From positions 4,030,001 through 4,094,000 of the forward strand of contig CADCSX010000002.1 in assembly GCA_902805475.1 (NCBI GenBank): DNA of 64,000 nucleotides, given 5' to 3'. Positions 1 through 13,889 of this stretch are shown one piece after another. The translations under genes were made by a program, and so were the position numbers. The notes under the pieces are model-generated. The model was not told where the DNA came from. It saw only the letters and a program-made list of their open reading frames with translations, and made no database searches. The stretch is from Entonaema liquescens (Eukaryota; Ascomycota; Sordariomycetes; Xylariales; Xylariaceae). How positions within the stretch are numbered: position 1 is the stretch's first letter; every line of letters starts with the position of its first letter.

Positions 1-679
1 TCAACGAACAGTCAAGTTTGAGTTTGAATTGACAAACCTTGTTCAACCTCATGGGTAGCTAATATGGATAGCATGGATTATCGTACACACATACAATGTA
101 AACATGTATGTATATGTATACACGAAGACCAGGTAAGAATAAACGGGATGCGTTACAGGGGGGCATCGTGTCTACCTTGCCGATCTTCAATCCCTGCCAG
201 TCTTCCTCTAGTCTCGGCGAGGACCAGGCTTCAAAACACTACTTACGTACGAAGTGGATAGGAAATCAGCGGTAAATAATGCAGGACGAAAAATATCTGA
301 TTCCATGATATCGCATCGCGAACCTATCTACCCCTTCACGTACCTTTCATGAACCCTCCCTGATCTTGAAAAAAGAAAAAAAAACCCTTGTATGCCCTGA
401 GGCCCTTAATGGATGTGCCTGGCCCACGAGGGCGTCCATGCTCTGTTGTACGCGACTAAGCTATTTACGAAGCGCTAAATTAATATCGAGAGAACTTGTG
501 CTCTGTCATGACCATCGTGAAGCTGAACCGTAACTCCGACCCGCTGAGGATGCCCAGTAGATAGTAGGAAAACACTCGTGCCAAAGAAAAACACTGGGCC
601 TACCCCCTCGCTTTAAATGCAATTTTTGAACGCCTGATCGATGCCAGCTGAATTCCCCGTATGAAGTCCTCGTGAGCCC
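1..679. other. Spacer at left edge, no gene seen
   Basis: No convincing coding region on either strand. The stretch lies 3' of the WOPR gene, so part of it may be that gene's 3' untranslated region and terminator. A short A-rich tract lies near 370-386. Whatever gene lies to the left is outside the window. Confidence 0.6.
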
Positions 680-2044
680 TCAAAGGTAGAACTTGCGATT
701 AAGAGATTGGATTGCCCGATTATCCTCCCCTCTAAACATGTCCGTCGTAACTGGTACACCAGATGCTCCCGCTGGGAGAGCTCGGGGTGAACTTCCCGCG
801 CTATTATTGCTCCCTGGGTTGGCGCTGTTCGGTTCCGAGTTGGCCGGTGTCCGGTTAAGAAGCGCCGACAAACTGGCCTTATTTGCATTTCCGTTAACGC
901 CCTCCGAACCTATTTGTCTCGGTGGCGAAACAGAATGATTTCTTGGTGGTGTTAGCCCTCGGGATGCTGTAGGTATCGCAGGTAACGGGCCTTGCGGATT
1001 GCGTGCGCTTGTCGCTGCTAGGCGGGGATCTATAACAGCCTGCACGGCCTGCACGGCTTGCGCAACTTTCGCGGTTTGTGCGGCATGGGCCGCCTGTGCA
1101 GCTTGAAGTTGAAGCTGTTGGGACTGCGGAGACAGACTTGGAGCACGCCCAGGCACTGGATAAGGCCTAACTAGAGCAGGCGGCGGTAATCGATCACTCT
1201 CGTAGGTTAAACTTTTAGGGTAAATGGGAGCTTGGGCGGCGGGCGCTGAAGTTGGTGGTAGCGGGGGTAGTTGAGGAGGTCTCTGAGGAGGCTGCTGCGG
1301 TTGAGGCCGAACCTGAGGCTTCATCTCTGGTGTCAGCTTCCCTGGCATAAAGGGAGGAGTATGGTTGGGCGAGGGTGGCCATTGGCCTTGCCACGGCTGC
1401 GGGTTCCAGGCGCCCGGATAGTTATTGTAGGATGGCTGCTCAAGACTGCCGTTATGAGTAGCGTATGGTTGCATAGGTGTCCTTGTCAGAGCAGGCGGAT
1501 TTGATTCGTGAAGGCTCGATTCGGGGTACATGCCCTTTACAGGGACAATGTGTCGCAGTTGAGGATCCGTAGTTGGTTGAAGTAAGTCACCAGCTCCAGC
1601 GTGTGGTCGGGAATAATACGAGATCAGATGGAGGTGCTGGCCCTGCGATGTCGTTATGCTGAATGACTGCTTCATCAAACCATCTGCTTTATACCTATAA
1701 CCTTCGGGCTCGCCGTCCTGGTCTTCCTCGCTAAGTCGACCGCTATCAGGCGTCCTTCCGTTACTTCGTCGCGTTGTACCAAACGTGGTTCCACGCTTGC
1801 CCTCCATTTCTCTGTACGTCAGAAAGCTGCCAGACACCCTGCTTGCACTCCAAGATTTCCCGTCAGTCCATCTACGCATACCGGCTTCTCTCTCATCCCA
1901 CACGAATACTGAACCAGATGTGATCGACTGTCGTTCTTTCTCCGATAATCGCCTCTGCACTCGCGGCAGTAAACCCAACCTGCAAGCTTCAAAGAGCTTG
2001 ATTGCGTCCGCGGGGGTCCGCACATAACCGCGATAAGTCTCCAT
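680..2044 (-). CDS. Gti1/Pac2 family (WOPR) transcription factor
   Basis: Single-exon gene for a 454-residue protein. The N-terminus is a clear WOPR domain. WOPRa starts at residue 1 with METYRGYVRTPADAIKLFEA and includes SGSVFVWDE and the signature MRRWTDGKSWS followed by FLTYREME. WOPRb lies near residues 115-165 (ADGLMKQSFSI, HLHLISYY). The family (Wor1, Ryp1, Sge1, Gti1, Pac2) comprises DNA-binding regulators of morphology, sexual development and virulence; RRWT is the conserved site that can be phosphorylated by PKA in relatives. The rest is low-complexity, rich in Pro, Gln and Ala, with a Q/A tract that may be an activation region, as is usual here. The start is chosen because the domain begins immediately at this Met. 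The wording of the domain resembles the Gti1/Pac2 branch more than the Sge1/Wor1 branch, but this is a judgement without an alignment. The gene has an exceptionally long upstream spacer. Confidence 0.93.
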   Translation of the reverse strand: METYRGYVRTPADAIKLFEACRLGLLPRVQRRLSEKERQSITSGSVFVWDEREAGMRRWTDGKSWSASRVSGSFLTYREMEGKRGTTFGTTRRSNGRTPDSGRLSEEDQDGEPEGYRYKADGLMKQSFSITTSQGQHLHLISYYSRPHAGAGDLLQPTTDPQLRHIVPVKGMYPESSLHESNPPALTRTPMQPYATHNGSLEQPSYNNYPGAWNPQPWQGQWPPSPNHTPPFMPGKLTPEMKPQVRPQPQQPPQRPPQLPPLPPTSAPAAQAPIYPKSLTYESDRLPPPALVRPYPVPGRAPSLSPQSQQLQLQAAQAAHAAQTAKVAQAVQAVQAVIDPRLAATSARNPQGPLPAIPTASRGLTPPRNHSVSPPRQIGSEGVNGNANKASLSALLNRTPANSEPNSANPGSNNSAGSSPRALPAGASGVPVTTDMFRGEDNRAIQSLNRKFYL

Positions 2045-5000
2045 ATTTTCCCTGCTTTCCTACTAGGGGAAACAAAAGAAAAGAAAAATAAGTAAATTGA
2101 AGTTGTAGAAATCCGATAAGACGTAAAAATCGAAGGGAGAAAAGGTGGTCCTTGTTCCTTGCTAGGTAATTAGGTCTTGTAATCCTACTACCCACCCTTC
2201 CACCATATCAGATCCACACACTGGCTTCAATTGAGGTGGGTCATCAGACAATGAGCGGCTGAAGACTATTGCTGCGGATAATGGAGAAGCTTGCGTGGTT
2301 ATGGTCAACCCTGGTCTTGGTAGCTGAAGAAGTGAGAATGTAAGTGTTGTCTTGGCGTTTCTAAATTGCGGGTAACTCGTGTCGATAGTTGGGGCCCCTA
2401 GACAGTTAACGGGCCAGGCGTTACGGAACTAGAGCTGAGTGTCCAGACTCGTGGATCCCTTGCCTAGCTATCACGTTAGTTCTCCTAATATTATCCATAG
2501 GGCATATTTATATGCATCCGGCGCGAAAAATAAGAAAACTAGAAAGAGATAGTGGAACAGCAGTCATATTGCTATCGTAAGTTAAGGGACATACGCTGAT
2601 TGCGGTCGTCACCGGAATAGTCACTATGATCTGGGTTTTCATGGAATTGGCTATCTCATCCCAGGCTTCTCGGGTTCATCATAACCAGCCCAGTCAGCGT
2701 GGCCGGCGGATATGTTAACAATGCGGCGCAAATGCCGTACAGATGGTTTCACTATGATAACTTCTTTGAGGTAGACTGAGTCGGCTCGCCATCTTACTCC
2801 GCGCTTGACTTTGGGTGGGAGTGTAGAACTGAACTTAAAAAGGAAAAAAAACCAGTGTAGATAAAATAGTACATACCTATATGGCAGGGTAATTGGCGGC
2901 CGGCCTAAGGTCAAATTCGACAGATTAGTCCCACACTAAATGCTATACGCAAAATCGGCGCTTCAGCAGAGGTCCCAGGTGAGAAAAAGAGGACATCAAA
3001 TGAAGAGTTAGAGCTGAGTACTTGGGTGGCTGAGAGTTTCCAAGGATATCTTAGGGCGTCGCTTCAAGTACAAGCTAACTAGGACACATAGATCCCCCAG
3101 GCGTCCTTTCGAGATATGTGATGCGGTTAGATAGATGTATGGGTTGGCGTTGCCTTCAGACGATTGACGACTTGGGTCAAGGAGAAAGCGTGTCCCTAAT
3201 TTTACGGAAATTGGTTCTGAAATCTGGATGCTGTGAAGCGAGACAGAAGCAAATCTACACGTCTCGTAAGTAAATAAACTCGACGAGAAAATGGTACGAG
3301 CACCGTATAAGTAGGCTGTTAGTCCGGTTAAGGAAAGGGTTTATATAAACAGTCGGGGAAAACAAGTTTAATAGCTAAACCGTGAGATTGCAAAGCTGGG
3401 GTACGGAAAGCTTAAGAGAGGCTGCTTTGCTTACCAGGGGTTGATAGGGTGGCCTGTAAGTCTTCTTTTTTTGAGTTTTGCGCATGTATATTCGAGGAAG
3501 GCTGTTGGTGGTGGGGATGACGACTTTTGGAGAGTCTGAGACCCGAGCCCGAGTCAGCTGTAGTGGATTGATTGCAAGAAGTAAGATACTCCTCTCTGGC
3601 TGGGTTGTCGTTATCGAGCCTCCTTCGACGGAACTGACCAGGAAATAATTAAGCTTGGTTGGACACGTGTGAAGTTGGAACTAATAAAATAGCCCCAGCA
3701 TCGAAAAGACCCTTGTCGATTATCCTTTAAAAATTTAAGGCCTGAAGGGGAATGGGGTTGACCAAGTTTACTTTTTTTTTGCCCTTTTCCCCTACTTAAA
3801 ACAGTTCTAGATGGTCTAATAATTGCCCCTTCGTTAATTCCTCTTCTTTACACCCTGGCTCTCTTCTTTGTACCGATGATTCTCGTTCTATTCCTTACAC
3901 CAGTTAGATTTTCGTCAAGATGCCGAAGAGATAAGCTGCAGTGTGAATTTCCTAGAATGCCGATCTGGTATTATTCCACGTTTGCGGCTACAAGTAGATA
4001 TTCAGCCTTCGGGTAGGACCTAGGAACAACCGGTAGTGGCGAGATATGAAACAAGCAGAACGGGTTGACGCGGGAGTTGACCTCGAGGTGAATGGTCGAT
4101 TAATCAATCAACCTCGGGTAGAATGTTGAAAAAGGTTGGGAGTTATTGGAGAGGTATTAGGAAATAGATAAAGTGGACGGATAGTAGATAAAAGGTAGGG
4201 AAAAGTAAATAAATTATGACGGGATGATGGAATTTTGAGGCAAGGGAAAGTGCGGGAAGGAAAATACATACAAAATGGATATTACCACAATAATGTGCAA
4301 TAAATAAGCTTCCCAATTAATTCAAGCTTATTAACCTTATTTTGCAACGTCTTTCCGATTTGATTTTTTATTTTTTCGGCGAGGTCGCGGTCCCACGGTT
4401 ACACGGGTCTAAGCATCTCGCAGCGGCTCAAGTACTTTGTACCCACTTTACAGGGGACAGCTAGCGCCCGTCGCCAAGACCTTCAAATGCTCCAGTCCCC
4501 GGTACCAACGGCGGTATCCAATACTCCCCCCTTCAGCAGCTAATCGGCCAAGGATTTCAGGGATTAAGTACCAGGCTCTTTCCAGGCATTTGCGCTGCCC
4601 AGGTGGGCTAGGCATTAGCGTACCTACCATACCTATGTATGTATCTATGTACTTAATGTACAGTTCATCCTTCCCGTAATACCTATATCACGGTACATAC
4701 CTATAGTATACATCTTTAGGTACATACCTATGTAAGGTAATGTTCATGTATGAATGTATGAATATATGAAGAATTAGAAGATAAAAGGGTTAATATTGAT
4801 ACAACGTGGACTAGGTACTTAACCTTAGGAACTCCACGGAATTGCACCGCACTGGAAGGCTGTGAGAGAATCGCAGCTGAACTGACGTTTTAACTGGGGA
4901 GAAGAAAAAAAGAAAAAGGAAGAGAGTCTTTGAGGTACTATACTATGTACAACTGAAAAACGTCTATCGGACTCACCAGAAGAGAAATCCTTCCGAGGTC

Positions 5001-8000
5001 TGAATCCAAGTCGATGAATGTCGTAACTGTAAGCCAAGCCCCAACATTCATTTTCCGCCTTAAGAGGTACAAATGCTCCATATGGGGAAATGCGAAAGAC
5101 CGTTCATTCGCTTACACATGCCTCTGAACTAGGTATTTTATGCTAATCAGTACGTAGTAGGACATATACGTATTGGTAGGCAAAAGGCCATCGACTTCAC
5201 CATATAATTCTTCGCGGTCGCTCAGTAGGTCCTATTCTCCTGTGCGGCTACAATCCTTCAATGTCCAAATTTGTTGGAGTACGGTTCACAATATTCTAAG
5301 CAGACAAGAAATATTATCAGGTCGGTCCCAACTTTCTTGATGGTTAGACGAGGCATAGCTCGTACGTATGGGTAAGAAGATGTTAGCTCCATGAATATGA
5401 ATACCAACTCGCTAGGCAAAGCCTACCATGAGTCGAGTGTGAATTCGCTGGAGCTGTAAGCGGTGTTATTTCCCCCTTCCTTTCCCCTGTCATTATGATA
5501 ACCATAAAGTTGCCTACTTGTGCGAAGCTCGCAAGGTAGAGAGCTTGAGTAGCCATGACAGATCAGGTCAAAACATAGCGCGTCTCGACCGTCGAACCAT
5601 CAACCTTATCGTCATCGAGGGGAGTCTGTCTCGTCAACCCTGAGACACATCACAACAAGCCTTTGTGTTTCCGTAGTTTAATCACCTCCTCTGTCTTACT
5701 GTTTGAGTCCCAGAATGGGATCCCGTGTACCGTGGTGTTGTCATTCTCGGACAAGACGTCACCGCTTTCGGGGGTTCCTTACCTCTTTCGTCGCTGCTGA
5801 GGTGATCACGGCATTTCGTATGACTTGAATGAAGCTTTTATTCATATCCGTCTCACATGTCATCTCCGAGAAACATTGCCTCGAGGGTCCATGATACACG
5901 GGGCACAACCACAGGCCTCACATCATCAATATCCATCGTGCAAGTCCGAGGTGGCTATTGGGATGACTTGTTGATCCGCGAGCAACCTTAGAGAGCTTTA
6001 CGACAAGTAGGCCCTATCCCCGTGAGATGAAGAGAAGGTATTAAAAAAAAAAAAAAGAGCTGATCTTAAGCTAATGTCACCTATCTGTACCAATAACCCA
6101 ATAACCTGGCAATAACGGGCAGATATATCATCCAGGAGGTTAAATATCGCTCTACACCGAAGAGCACTGCCGAGTTTTATGCAAGGACCAGGTAATCTCT
6201 CAGCTTGCAAATCATAAATTCGGTGTACCGAAAACGATTACGGTAATAGGTACTCTAACATACATTTATTGCTTGCTATTGTCAGACGAAAGCGCATCTT
6301 TTTTTTTTTTGTTTCTTTCTTTCTACTCGACAGGAAATCAAATTGAACACAAAGCAAACTTTTCAACGCTGCTAACGAACCCGAGGCAAACCTCTTTTTC
6401 ATATAATTACCTGGTACAATGCATGGAACAAGCGAAGAACATCATTGTCGCACATGATAGATGTGTACGTATCTGCATCCGATGCAAATGGCTACCATTC
6501 GTCCTAGTGCCGGCGGCAACGTGGCTGATTATTGGCACACGGCACCATAGCGAGTCCTGCTATTGGCGATCCAGCTACCATTCACCCGTTGAAGGGGCCG
6601 ACATGAGCCCATATGAATCCTGAAGATCGTCAACTCCCCTTCCTTACGTTTCACTGTAATGCATCAAATCGTGAAACTGCCGACATACGGCTCTTCTTTA
6701 TATCGTAACTTTGAGGTTTGGAGAATGAAGATCATATTTGGCTGCTGGACGGCGAGACTACCTAACAAGTAAACAAGAACTTGTGACTGGCTTGACATCG
6801 CACAGCCATAATTAGCAACCCGCTACATAGAATTTCGCAAGGAGGGGATCTGAACCGTAGTATTCGATCGGATGGAGTAATCCCTCGAACCCGCATCAGG
6901 CATTCAGCACATGACATTGATAGCACCCATAGGTAGATATTTCTGCTGCCTGCGAACTAATACTATAAGGATGATACTTATGTTGATGCTCTTCTATGTA
7001 GGATTCCATCCATCCAAGAAGCCGAAGATCTCCAAAGGATTCAAGCTTCTTTTGTGTTGGGTCCTGGGGTGCATATGGCTCCTATAATACCCAGCCGATC
7101 TAGATAATTATTGTAATAAGGGAAGATGCATAAAGGGGTGAATGTAATTGTCGGTGAGCCGGATAACTCGTATCATATAGTCTTAAGCAACCACCCACGA
7201 AGCAAACAAGTGATTTTGCGTTTGATGCATATACCATACTATGGTAGACCTATCAACTCTTAACTCTTACATACATGTTAGGCTATAACGGGAGAACAGG
7301 CGACCACCCAGGCTCGATTAACCCATGAAAAAGAACGCTGCCTTTTTCGGTCATCATCGTAAGCGTCCTTCGCCCAAGGCCCGAGGCCCCAAGGACAATT
7401 GTCGGTCACGCTGATATCCATGACAAGAAGTTCAACTCTGGTACTTGTTAGAAGCTAAGGGGGCCAACCCTTGCTACTGATCCCACTTTGACATTGGCTG
7501 ATGCTGATTAGGGGCTGGCCACGAGCTTGGCAGCTTGGCGACCACGAGGGATCTGGCCCCAGACCCTCTTATTCTGAAGGGCCTGGTCCGTTCACCTTTA
7601 AGCATGAATTTAAGCGTGGTGGTTAGCCAAGTTCCATGTATACTCACATAATTAATTGGTAAGATGCCTTTTTTTAGTACTCCCTTCGCAAAGTCCCATT
7701 ACAGCGGGTCGAGTGGCCGAGAACCGGATCGACTTTCTTCTGTTCGTCCACGTGAGAATGCCATTTTCCCGTATTGGCAGACTTGGTGGGCTTGGGGCTT
7801 GTCAGGTTTTGTTGAAGGACAGCAGCCATGAAGACCGCCATGAGAAAATGGATGTCGAAAGTGCAAATAAAAGCAATTACCAAGCCCTATAATCCATACT
7901 ATAGTAGCGAAACGGAATCCTTTCCACTTGGCGTTCACGCGTTACCGTCATCTCCGCAGTGGGCATAAAGAAAATATATGCCTGTGCACCCGCCCTATCA

Positions 8001-11000
8001 CCCTTACGGGAGGATCTGCGATCTTTCGGCGCTCCAATGACGTTTCACCGCGCAATTTTGGAGGCACATAGGGCTAAAGATGTCAACTCTAAGCTAAGTG
8101 GGAAAGAATCCCACTCCCACGATCAGGCTACTGACAAAAATGCCCTGCAGATCTGCAGTGAGCACCCTATGTACCCGTACCCTGATCCCCTGCTACGGGA
8201 TTATGAGACTTAGACGATGATAGTCCTCATATACGACGATACTATAAGATATATTGAAAACATACATTACGGATCCGTCATCCATAATGGCACGATGTAT
8301 ATCCAACCCAAGACGGAGTTGAATGCCAGTCGGCACCGAACAACCCCCCCTATCTTATAAAACGCAGTGACGAGGTCGTAACACAAGCATAAGCTTCTGA
8401 CGCAGCAACAATCCTTCAACACATCATCCTGGGAGCTTTGTTCGTCGCATTTCACATTTCACTTGCTGCAGTAGACCTATCTAATCCCCCAAGATGGGGT
8501 TAACCTCCAGCCTCCATGCCATATATCTGGCACGTGGTCGCACAGCCCACGGCTTCGAAGCCCGTAACGTCAGCTCCCCCTGTGCTACTCGAGAAATGAC
8601 ACCTCTTCTGTCCAAGAGCGTTACCTCCGCCTCTCCATCATTGGCTATCTTAACAAAGTGCTATCTATTCCTTTGCCTACTATGGTAGTCATAGCGGGTG
8701 ACTTGGCTAGTAGCCACACTATCGTTGGAACTGTTGGAACTTTAGTTATTAGGATTCATCAGCGAGTCTCGGCTCGTCGTCGCTCGAACTAGGTTTACGC
8801 GGATTAGAGCGTATATGGTTATGCTACCGGGGCGAACCTCGAAAACGATAAGCTTGAACGGCCGAGTGACCCCATTAAGGTGTATACATACACGGAGCCG
8901 CGGCGCTGGGCTCCTATTTTCGCCTTTTGTGTGAATTTTCCCTAGCACGCAAGTCCCAGGCATGCATTATCTTCCCGGTCCCTAGCCCACGGTAGCGGAA
9001 CCCAATGGCGTGTCTTCGCTTGTCCGAAAAAAGAGTAGAATGCCCACCACCACGTTAACGACCCCTCCCTTCATCGCGCCGGGGGTCATCCTCTTGAGCT
9101 AGTTCAGCCATCCTGCGCCACGCGCAATCAATGAAAGACCTGGAGTTAGTCATATAACGCGAAACCGTGCGCCCTGAAGTGCGCCAGGCGCCTCTAACAT
9201 CAGAAGGCTGAATGGAGAAAACAATACTACTTGCTTATTATTTTCTGGCCGGCTACGGCGTGTGAAAGCTGCCACGTTTGCCGTGGCGTCAGGACCGGTT
9301 TTTGTCGGGTAACGCAGCTTACTGTGTGGTACTCCATGCCTTTTTCGTGGGGGTTCCGTCTTTCTAACAGACGCTGAGAAAGCCCAAGCGAGGCTAGATT
9401 TGATCACGAAAGTTCCCAACCCCTCTCAGTATAGCCCATCCCACGCTTCTTAGAAAAGAAAAAAAGGCCTCAGAAGAAGGCTGCATACTGGCGTTTGATG
9501 CTCCCGGAGGTGACTGAAAAACATTATGCACTGCTCGACTAATAAAGACGCTAGGAATACGATCGTGGTCCAGCCCCCGGCCTGGATCCAGGGCATCTCG
9601 ATAAAGTTACAGATCACATACTTACTCTACACTATAGCCTCATTATCTATAATGACACCTGATGCTTGAAACGAACCTACATCTGCATGGGATATTCTAG
9701 GCGATACTATAGGCGTTCTTGGCTAGCTGGACTTAGCAGGTAACTTAACAGATAGAAGCTCGTATCGGTGGAAGGTAGAAACGAGTTACTGGCTTCGGCG
9801 ATTGGTCACCCATTCAGTTGCCATTATCACATCTTCTGCTCGCATAGTATGTTACTGAAGGAGGTAGGTCACACGAACGAGCGCCGGTAGATATAGATGA
9901 CACTACCTAACTACCTAAGATGATACTATGTGCATGATAAAATAGAGGAGCCCGTTACCTGTACATCAAGCTTTCCTACTACGCCCGAGGCGCGGTTACG
10001 ATGTATAACGGAAGGGAGGGGTAATAAAAATAAAATAAAAATAAAAATAAATGAACTACCCACCCTCCACCGGCATGCCAACGCGACAAAGCGAGCGCAG
10101 TTACACGAGACCGAGCAGCCTGCAGCTACAGCAAGCAAGATATATTGCAGTCAAACGAAGCTTAAAAGTCAAAAGAAACCTCCGATCTATCCATATCCCA
10201 TCCTACCCTACCTTATTTTCTCTCTCACCTTCTCGATTCGGGTTCGAATTAGTATTCCTTTGTTATTTATATGTAACCGCTATTATTTTATTCCCGCAAC
10301 GGGTAGAGTAAGATGTCTGGTTGCTTTTTAGCCGGTACCTTTCCCTCGGGTTACGGATCGATTCCCAATCTGAGTCAAGTCGCCAAGTTTCGCTCATCCT
10401 CACCCTCACCCACACCGCATCGTAGAGCTAGCTACAACATAGGCCTTTGAAGAAATTATTGTTGTAGCCTTCTTCTCATTTAGGCAACTGATCCGGTCGG
10501 TTTCGCATCGCGTGGATGAGTTAAATTCCTTTTTTTTTTTTTTTTTTCTTCTTCCTTTGCAGTATCAATCAGCCCCCGCTTGCTTCCTACATAAACCGGG
10601 TAATAAGAGAACTGTTATAATATCCTTTCTGGGCTAGTCACCTATCTACGTAGCATGTCCTAGCCGATACGTACATATGTCAGTCAGCTTACTGGCGTCG
10701 AAACGGGGCACTCAACGTTCTGGAAGTATTATTCTATTTTCTTTTTGTGCCCTGCGAGCCGCTTTAAGGAGATGATACATACGGGATATTCCATGCTCCA
10801 TGCTCACTACCGGTCAAACGGCGGGGGAGGATATAACACGGGACAAACCAACTAAACATCGTAGGTTACCGGACCTATAATATGTATTATTTAGGTTGTT
10901 AACCTGTTAGTTGGTGTAACCCAGGTTAGCAGATCTCTTCGGTGACATAGCAATAAATATGCAAGTTGTGCATATTATCGTCGTGATCTGATTCACCTAA

Positions 11001-12202
11001 CATACACGAACACGCACATCATGACGACAATGGCACCTGCGAGTGGCCAGATGCAACAATTTGCGTCTGGAGTGCATTAGTCTCGAGGCGTATAAAACGA
11101 ATCATATACCACCATGTATGTTGTATGTTGTATGTATAAGCATGTATGTACGTGATAGTAGTATATAGCGAAAGAGAGAAGAATAACATGCAAGGCCATG
11201 ATTCCTTAGGGGTCTTAATTATAGCGCGCTACGGTAAACTCGGTGGTTATACAAAAAGACTGCAGTATCACCCGAGCGCGTAATCCTCCTGTACGTAAGT
11301 AAACCTACGCCCTGCGCAAACAGGGGCTCGCCAGTTAATACCCAACCTGGGAGACAAGGTACGGGTACCGGGGAACTCTTAACCCAAATCGCTGGGACAA
11401 CCCAAATTATTCGTTGGGAATTTGATTCGGGTCACGTAGCCGGGGGGGAAACACTCTTGAAGGAAGATGAACCCGGCACCTTTCGAGTCAGCTTTTTTTC
11501 CTAGTGATATTGGCAAGCTGACATTAATGAGAAAGTTTGTCACAGGACCATGTGTAAAGAGGTCCAACCTTATGTTGAGTACTACGCATGCACGATATTA
11601 GAGCATATCGCTGTCGTGAGTCAGCACCGCTATAGCAAGCCAGATTCTACATACATATCGGTATCGAATAACAGCGGCAGGTTTCCGACGTCTCTTCTAG
11701 AACACCAGTTAGATATCTACCTCGTGAGGATACGTAATGGCGGTAATTATTGAAACTCGCTAGCGGGTCAAGGAAATAGATACCGGGAATGAAACGAGAC
11801 GGCCGTAACGCACGTGCCTTTTGAACACGCGGATAGAATGTCTGAACTCTGGATTTCAAAAGCTGCGTTAGGTAAATATGTGGTTTATGCGCAGAGAGCC
11901 GTGTCAAGTTGAGAAGAGCCAACAGAGGAGATTCTAACACTAGCAGGGTAAGGGACATATCAACAGGCTCATGGGTACCATAAGTAGAGCGATTGTGGGT
12001 AAGTATGAGCATAAATCTTATTCTTATTTCTTATTTCTTAGTTATTTCTTATAAACCCGGGTATTACTCAGATCCAGGGTATGTTGTAGTTTAATCCGAC
12101 CAAGTAGCTGGTCTAGGTTGTTAATAGACTTGACTGAACCAGCCGCTCATACTTCATACTTGCCAAATCTACTGCGCGTTGGCGGCACAAGCGGACTAAC
12201 AC

Positions 12203-12247
12203 ATGAGTAGCATGAGTAGCATGAGTAGCATGAGTAGCATGAGTAGC
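12203..12247. repeat. Minisatellite, ATGAGTAGC x5
   Basis: Five perfect tandem copies of the 9-base unit ATGAGTAGC with no interruption. It translates on the minus strand as a run of Ala-Thr-His, but no gene is associated with it. Confidence 0.95.
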
Positions 12248-13304
12248 ATATCTGCCGTATGTCATAGATTGGTAGGAATGTTTCCTAGGGTAATGCGACC
12301 GACCGCTAGATAGATCCCCTATATCGAGAACATTACACGAAGCTAACACGGCTTTGAATGTTGTAATCTCTGAGAGTGTCGTGTAACGGGATGTAACCGT
12401 TGGGTAAAATCAATTTTCTATATTCTGTACTCATTGGTCTAATCATTCCTAAAAACATCCCACTTCTGGAGTAAGTGTTATTATTGCTAACTATTATAAT
12501 ATGCATTATATACCTAGTACTTAGTATGTAGAGAAAGCCTTCGGTCACAAGAATCGATATAGTACATGTGTACATGTAAGAAAGAAAGAAAGGAAAGAAA
12601 AGAAAGAAAAATCTCCATCTTGTCCGGTTCGGACACGAGCCTTGTAAAACGGAAAACGGGTACTAAAATCGGCAGCGCGATGCTGATCTTAGCCCCTAGT
12701 CTCAGCTCCATTCCTGCAGTTGGCGAAAGATCGCAGATGCTGCTGATTCGCACCCCACAAGAGATAGTTCATAATCTTATTCAGACGCCGCTTCGCCGCT
12801 CCTCGCTAATAGCCAATAGTCCTCTCATAGTAGGCCCCCCCCGGCTGACCGCTGACACCGTTCGTGGCCCACCGCCAGGCTCTCAGGCTCTTCGCATTTG
12901 CTCCATGAGTCCATTTTGGGTATCGCCTGTGGCACGATGATAAATGCATACGGCTTCGTATAGATCACCTATAGGATATTACTCGTACTATATTTCCGCG
13001 AAGAGCCTTAGGAGCACGAGCCAAGGAAGAGCGGTCGCTGGTCTTATAGTAACTGTGCCTATTCCTACCCAATTCTCGTCTCTAATTTCTAAGGAATAAA
13101 CGTATGTATGTATCAAGGGAGTAGGCTGTTATCACATGTGAATTCATCATGACATAGGCAAAATGGCGTCCCCGGTCATATCGGCGAGGAGGCTGTTAGA
13201 GCGATGAAGCGTATGACGTGATGCTAATATCAACATCATGAAGTTCAACTATGGTTTTTTTCGCCCGTCGTATCCGTCTACGTAGTGGCTGAGTAGTAGG
13301 TAAC

Positions 13305-13340
13305 ATTACCTACCTACCTTACCTACCTACCTATCTACCT
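13305..13340. repeat. (TACC)n tetranucleotide repeat
   Basis: Imperfect run of TACC/ACCT units, the same simple sequence seen near 51805 and 58870 and as isolated AGGTA/TACCT words through most spacers of the window. Confidence 0.85.
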
Positions 13341-13861
13341 GACCTAAGGTACTTCACACTTTCAGTCCACTTATGAAATTGGAGATTACCGGGATTATGA
13401 GGTACTTTCGGAGATGCTCAAAAAGGTAAGTATGAATTGTAATTTACGGGGTTGTACATACGATAGAGCCTATGGATCTGCTTCCTTACGCTTAATCTTT
13501 TTTTCTTTTCTGCCCCAAGACCGTAACCAAGTTCCGAATCCCATGCAACCCTCTTCCCCCTCTTCAAAACGATGGAGAAAGCTGCTTAAGCTTAATTCAA
13601 GGACAAGGAACTTAATCAAATCAGAAACGTCGTTAGGGCGCCACTCAATATCCTATTTGTCCTAGCGTACCTTTCCCCCCTTTAAATAGCAAAACTACAA
13701 AAGGGGAGGGGAGGGGGGCCACGCCGAGCTCTTGGTCAGAAGAGCTTGGCATGTCTTTTGTACCCTACCCTGCGCTCGAGAATCTCGGCAGAGCCAAGCG
13801 TAACAACCCACAGATGCAAAATTCATGGCGATAGCTTATTGGAGCATGTTGAGTTCCCCAC

Positions 13862-13889
13862 CACGTCCACCATGTCCACCATGTCCACC
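13862..13889. repeat. 9-base tandem repeat, CATGTCCAC-like x3
   Basis: Three tandem copies of a 9-base unit (CCACCATGT phase). It gives a short Trp-Thr repeat on the minus strand but no recognisable gene. Confidence 0.8.

Noticed and set aside
6770..6870. Possible tRNA, because a word like a B box (GGTTCAGATCC on the minus strand) occurs
   Set aside because: The B box deviates from consensus, and no matching A box, anticodon arm or paired acceptor stem could be found.
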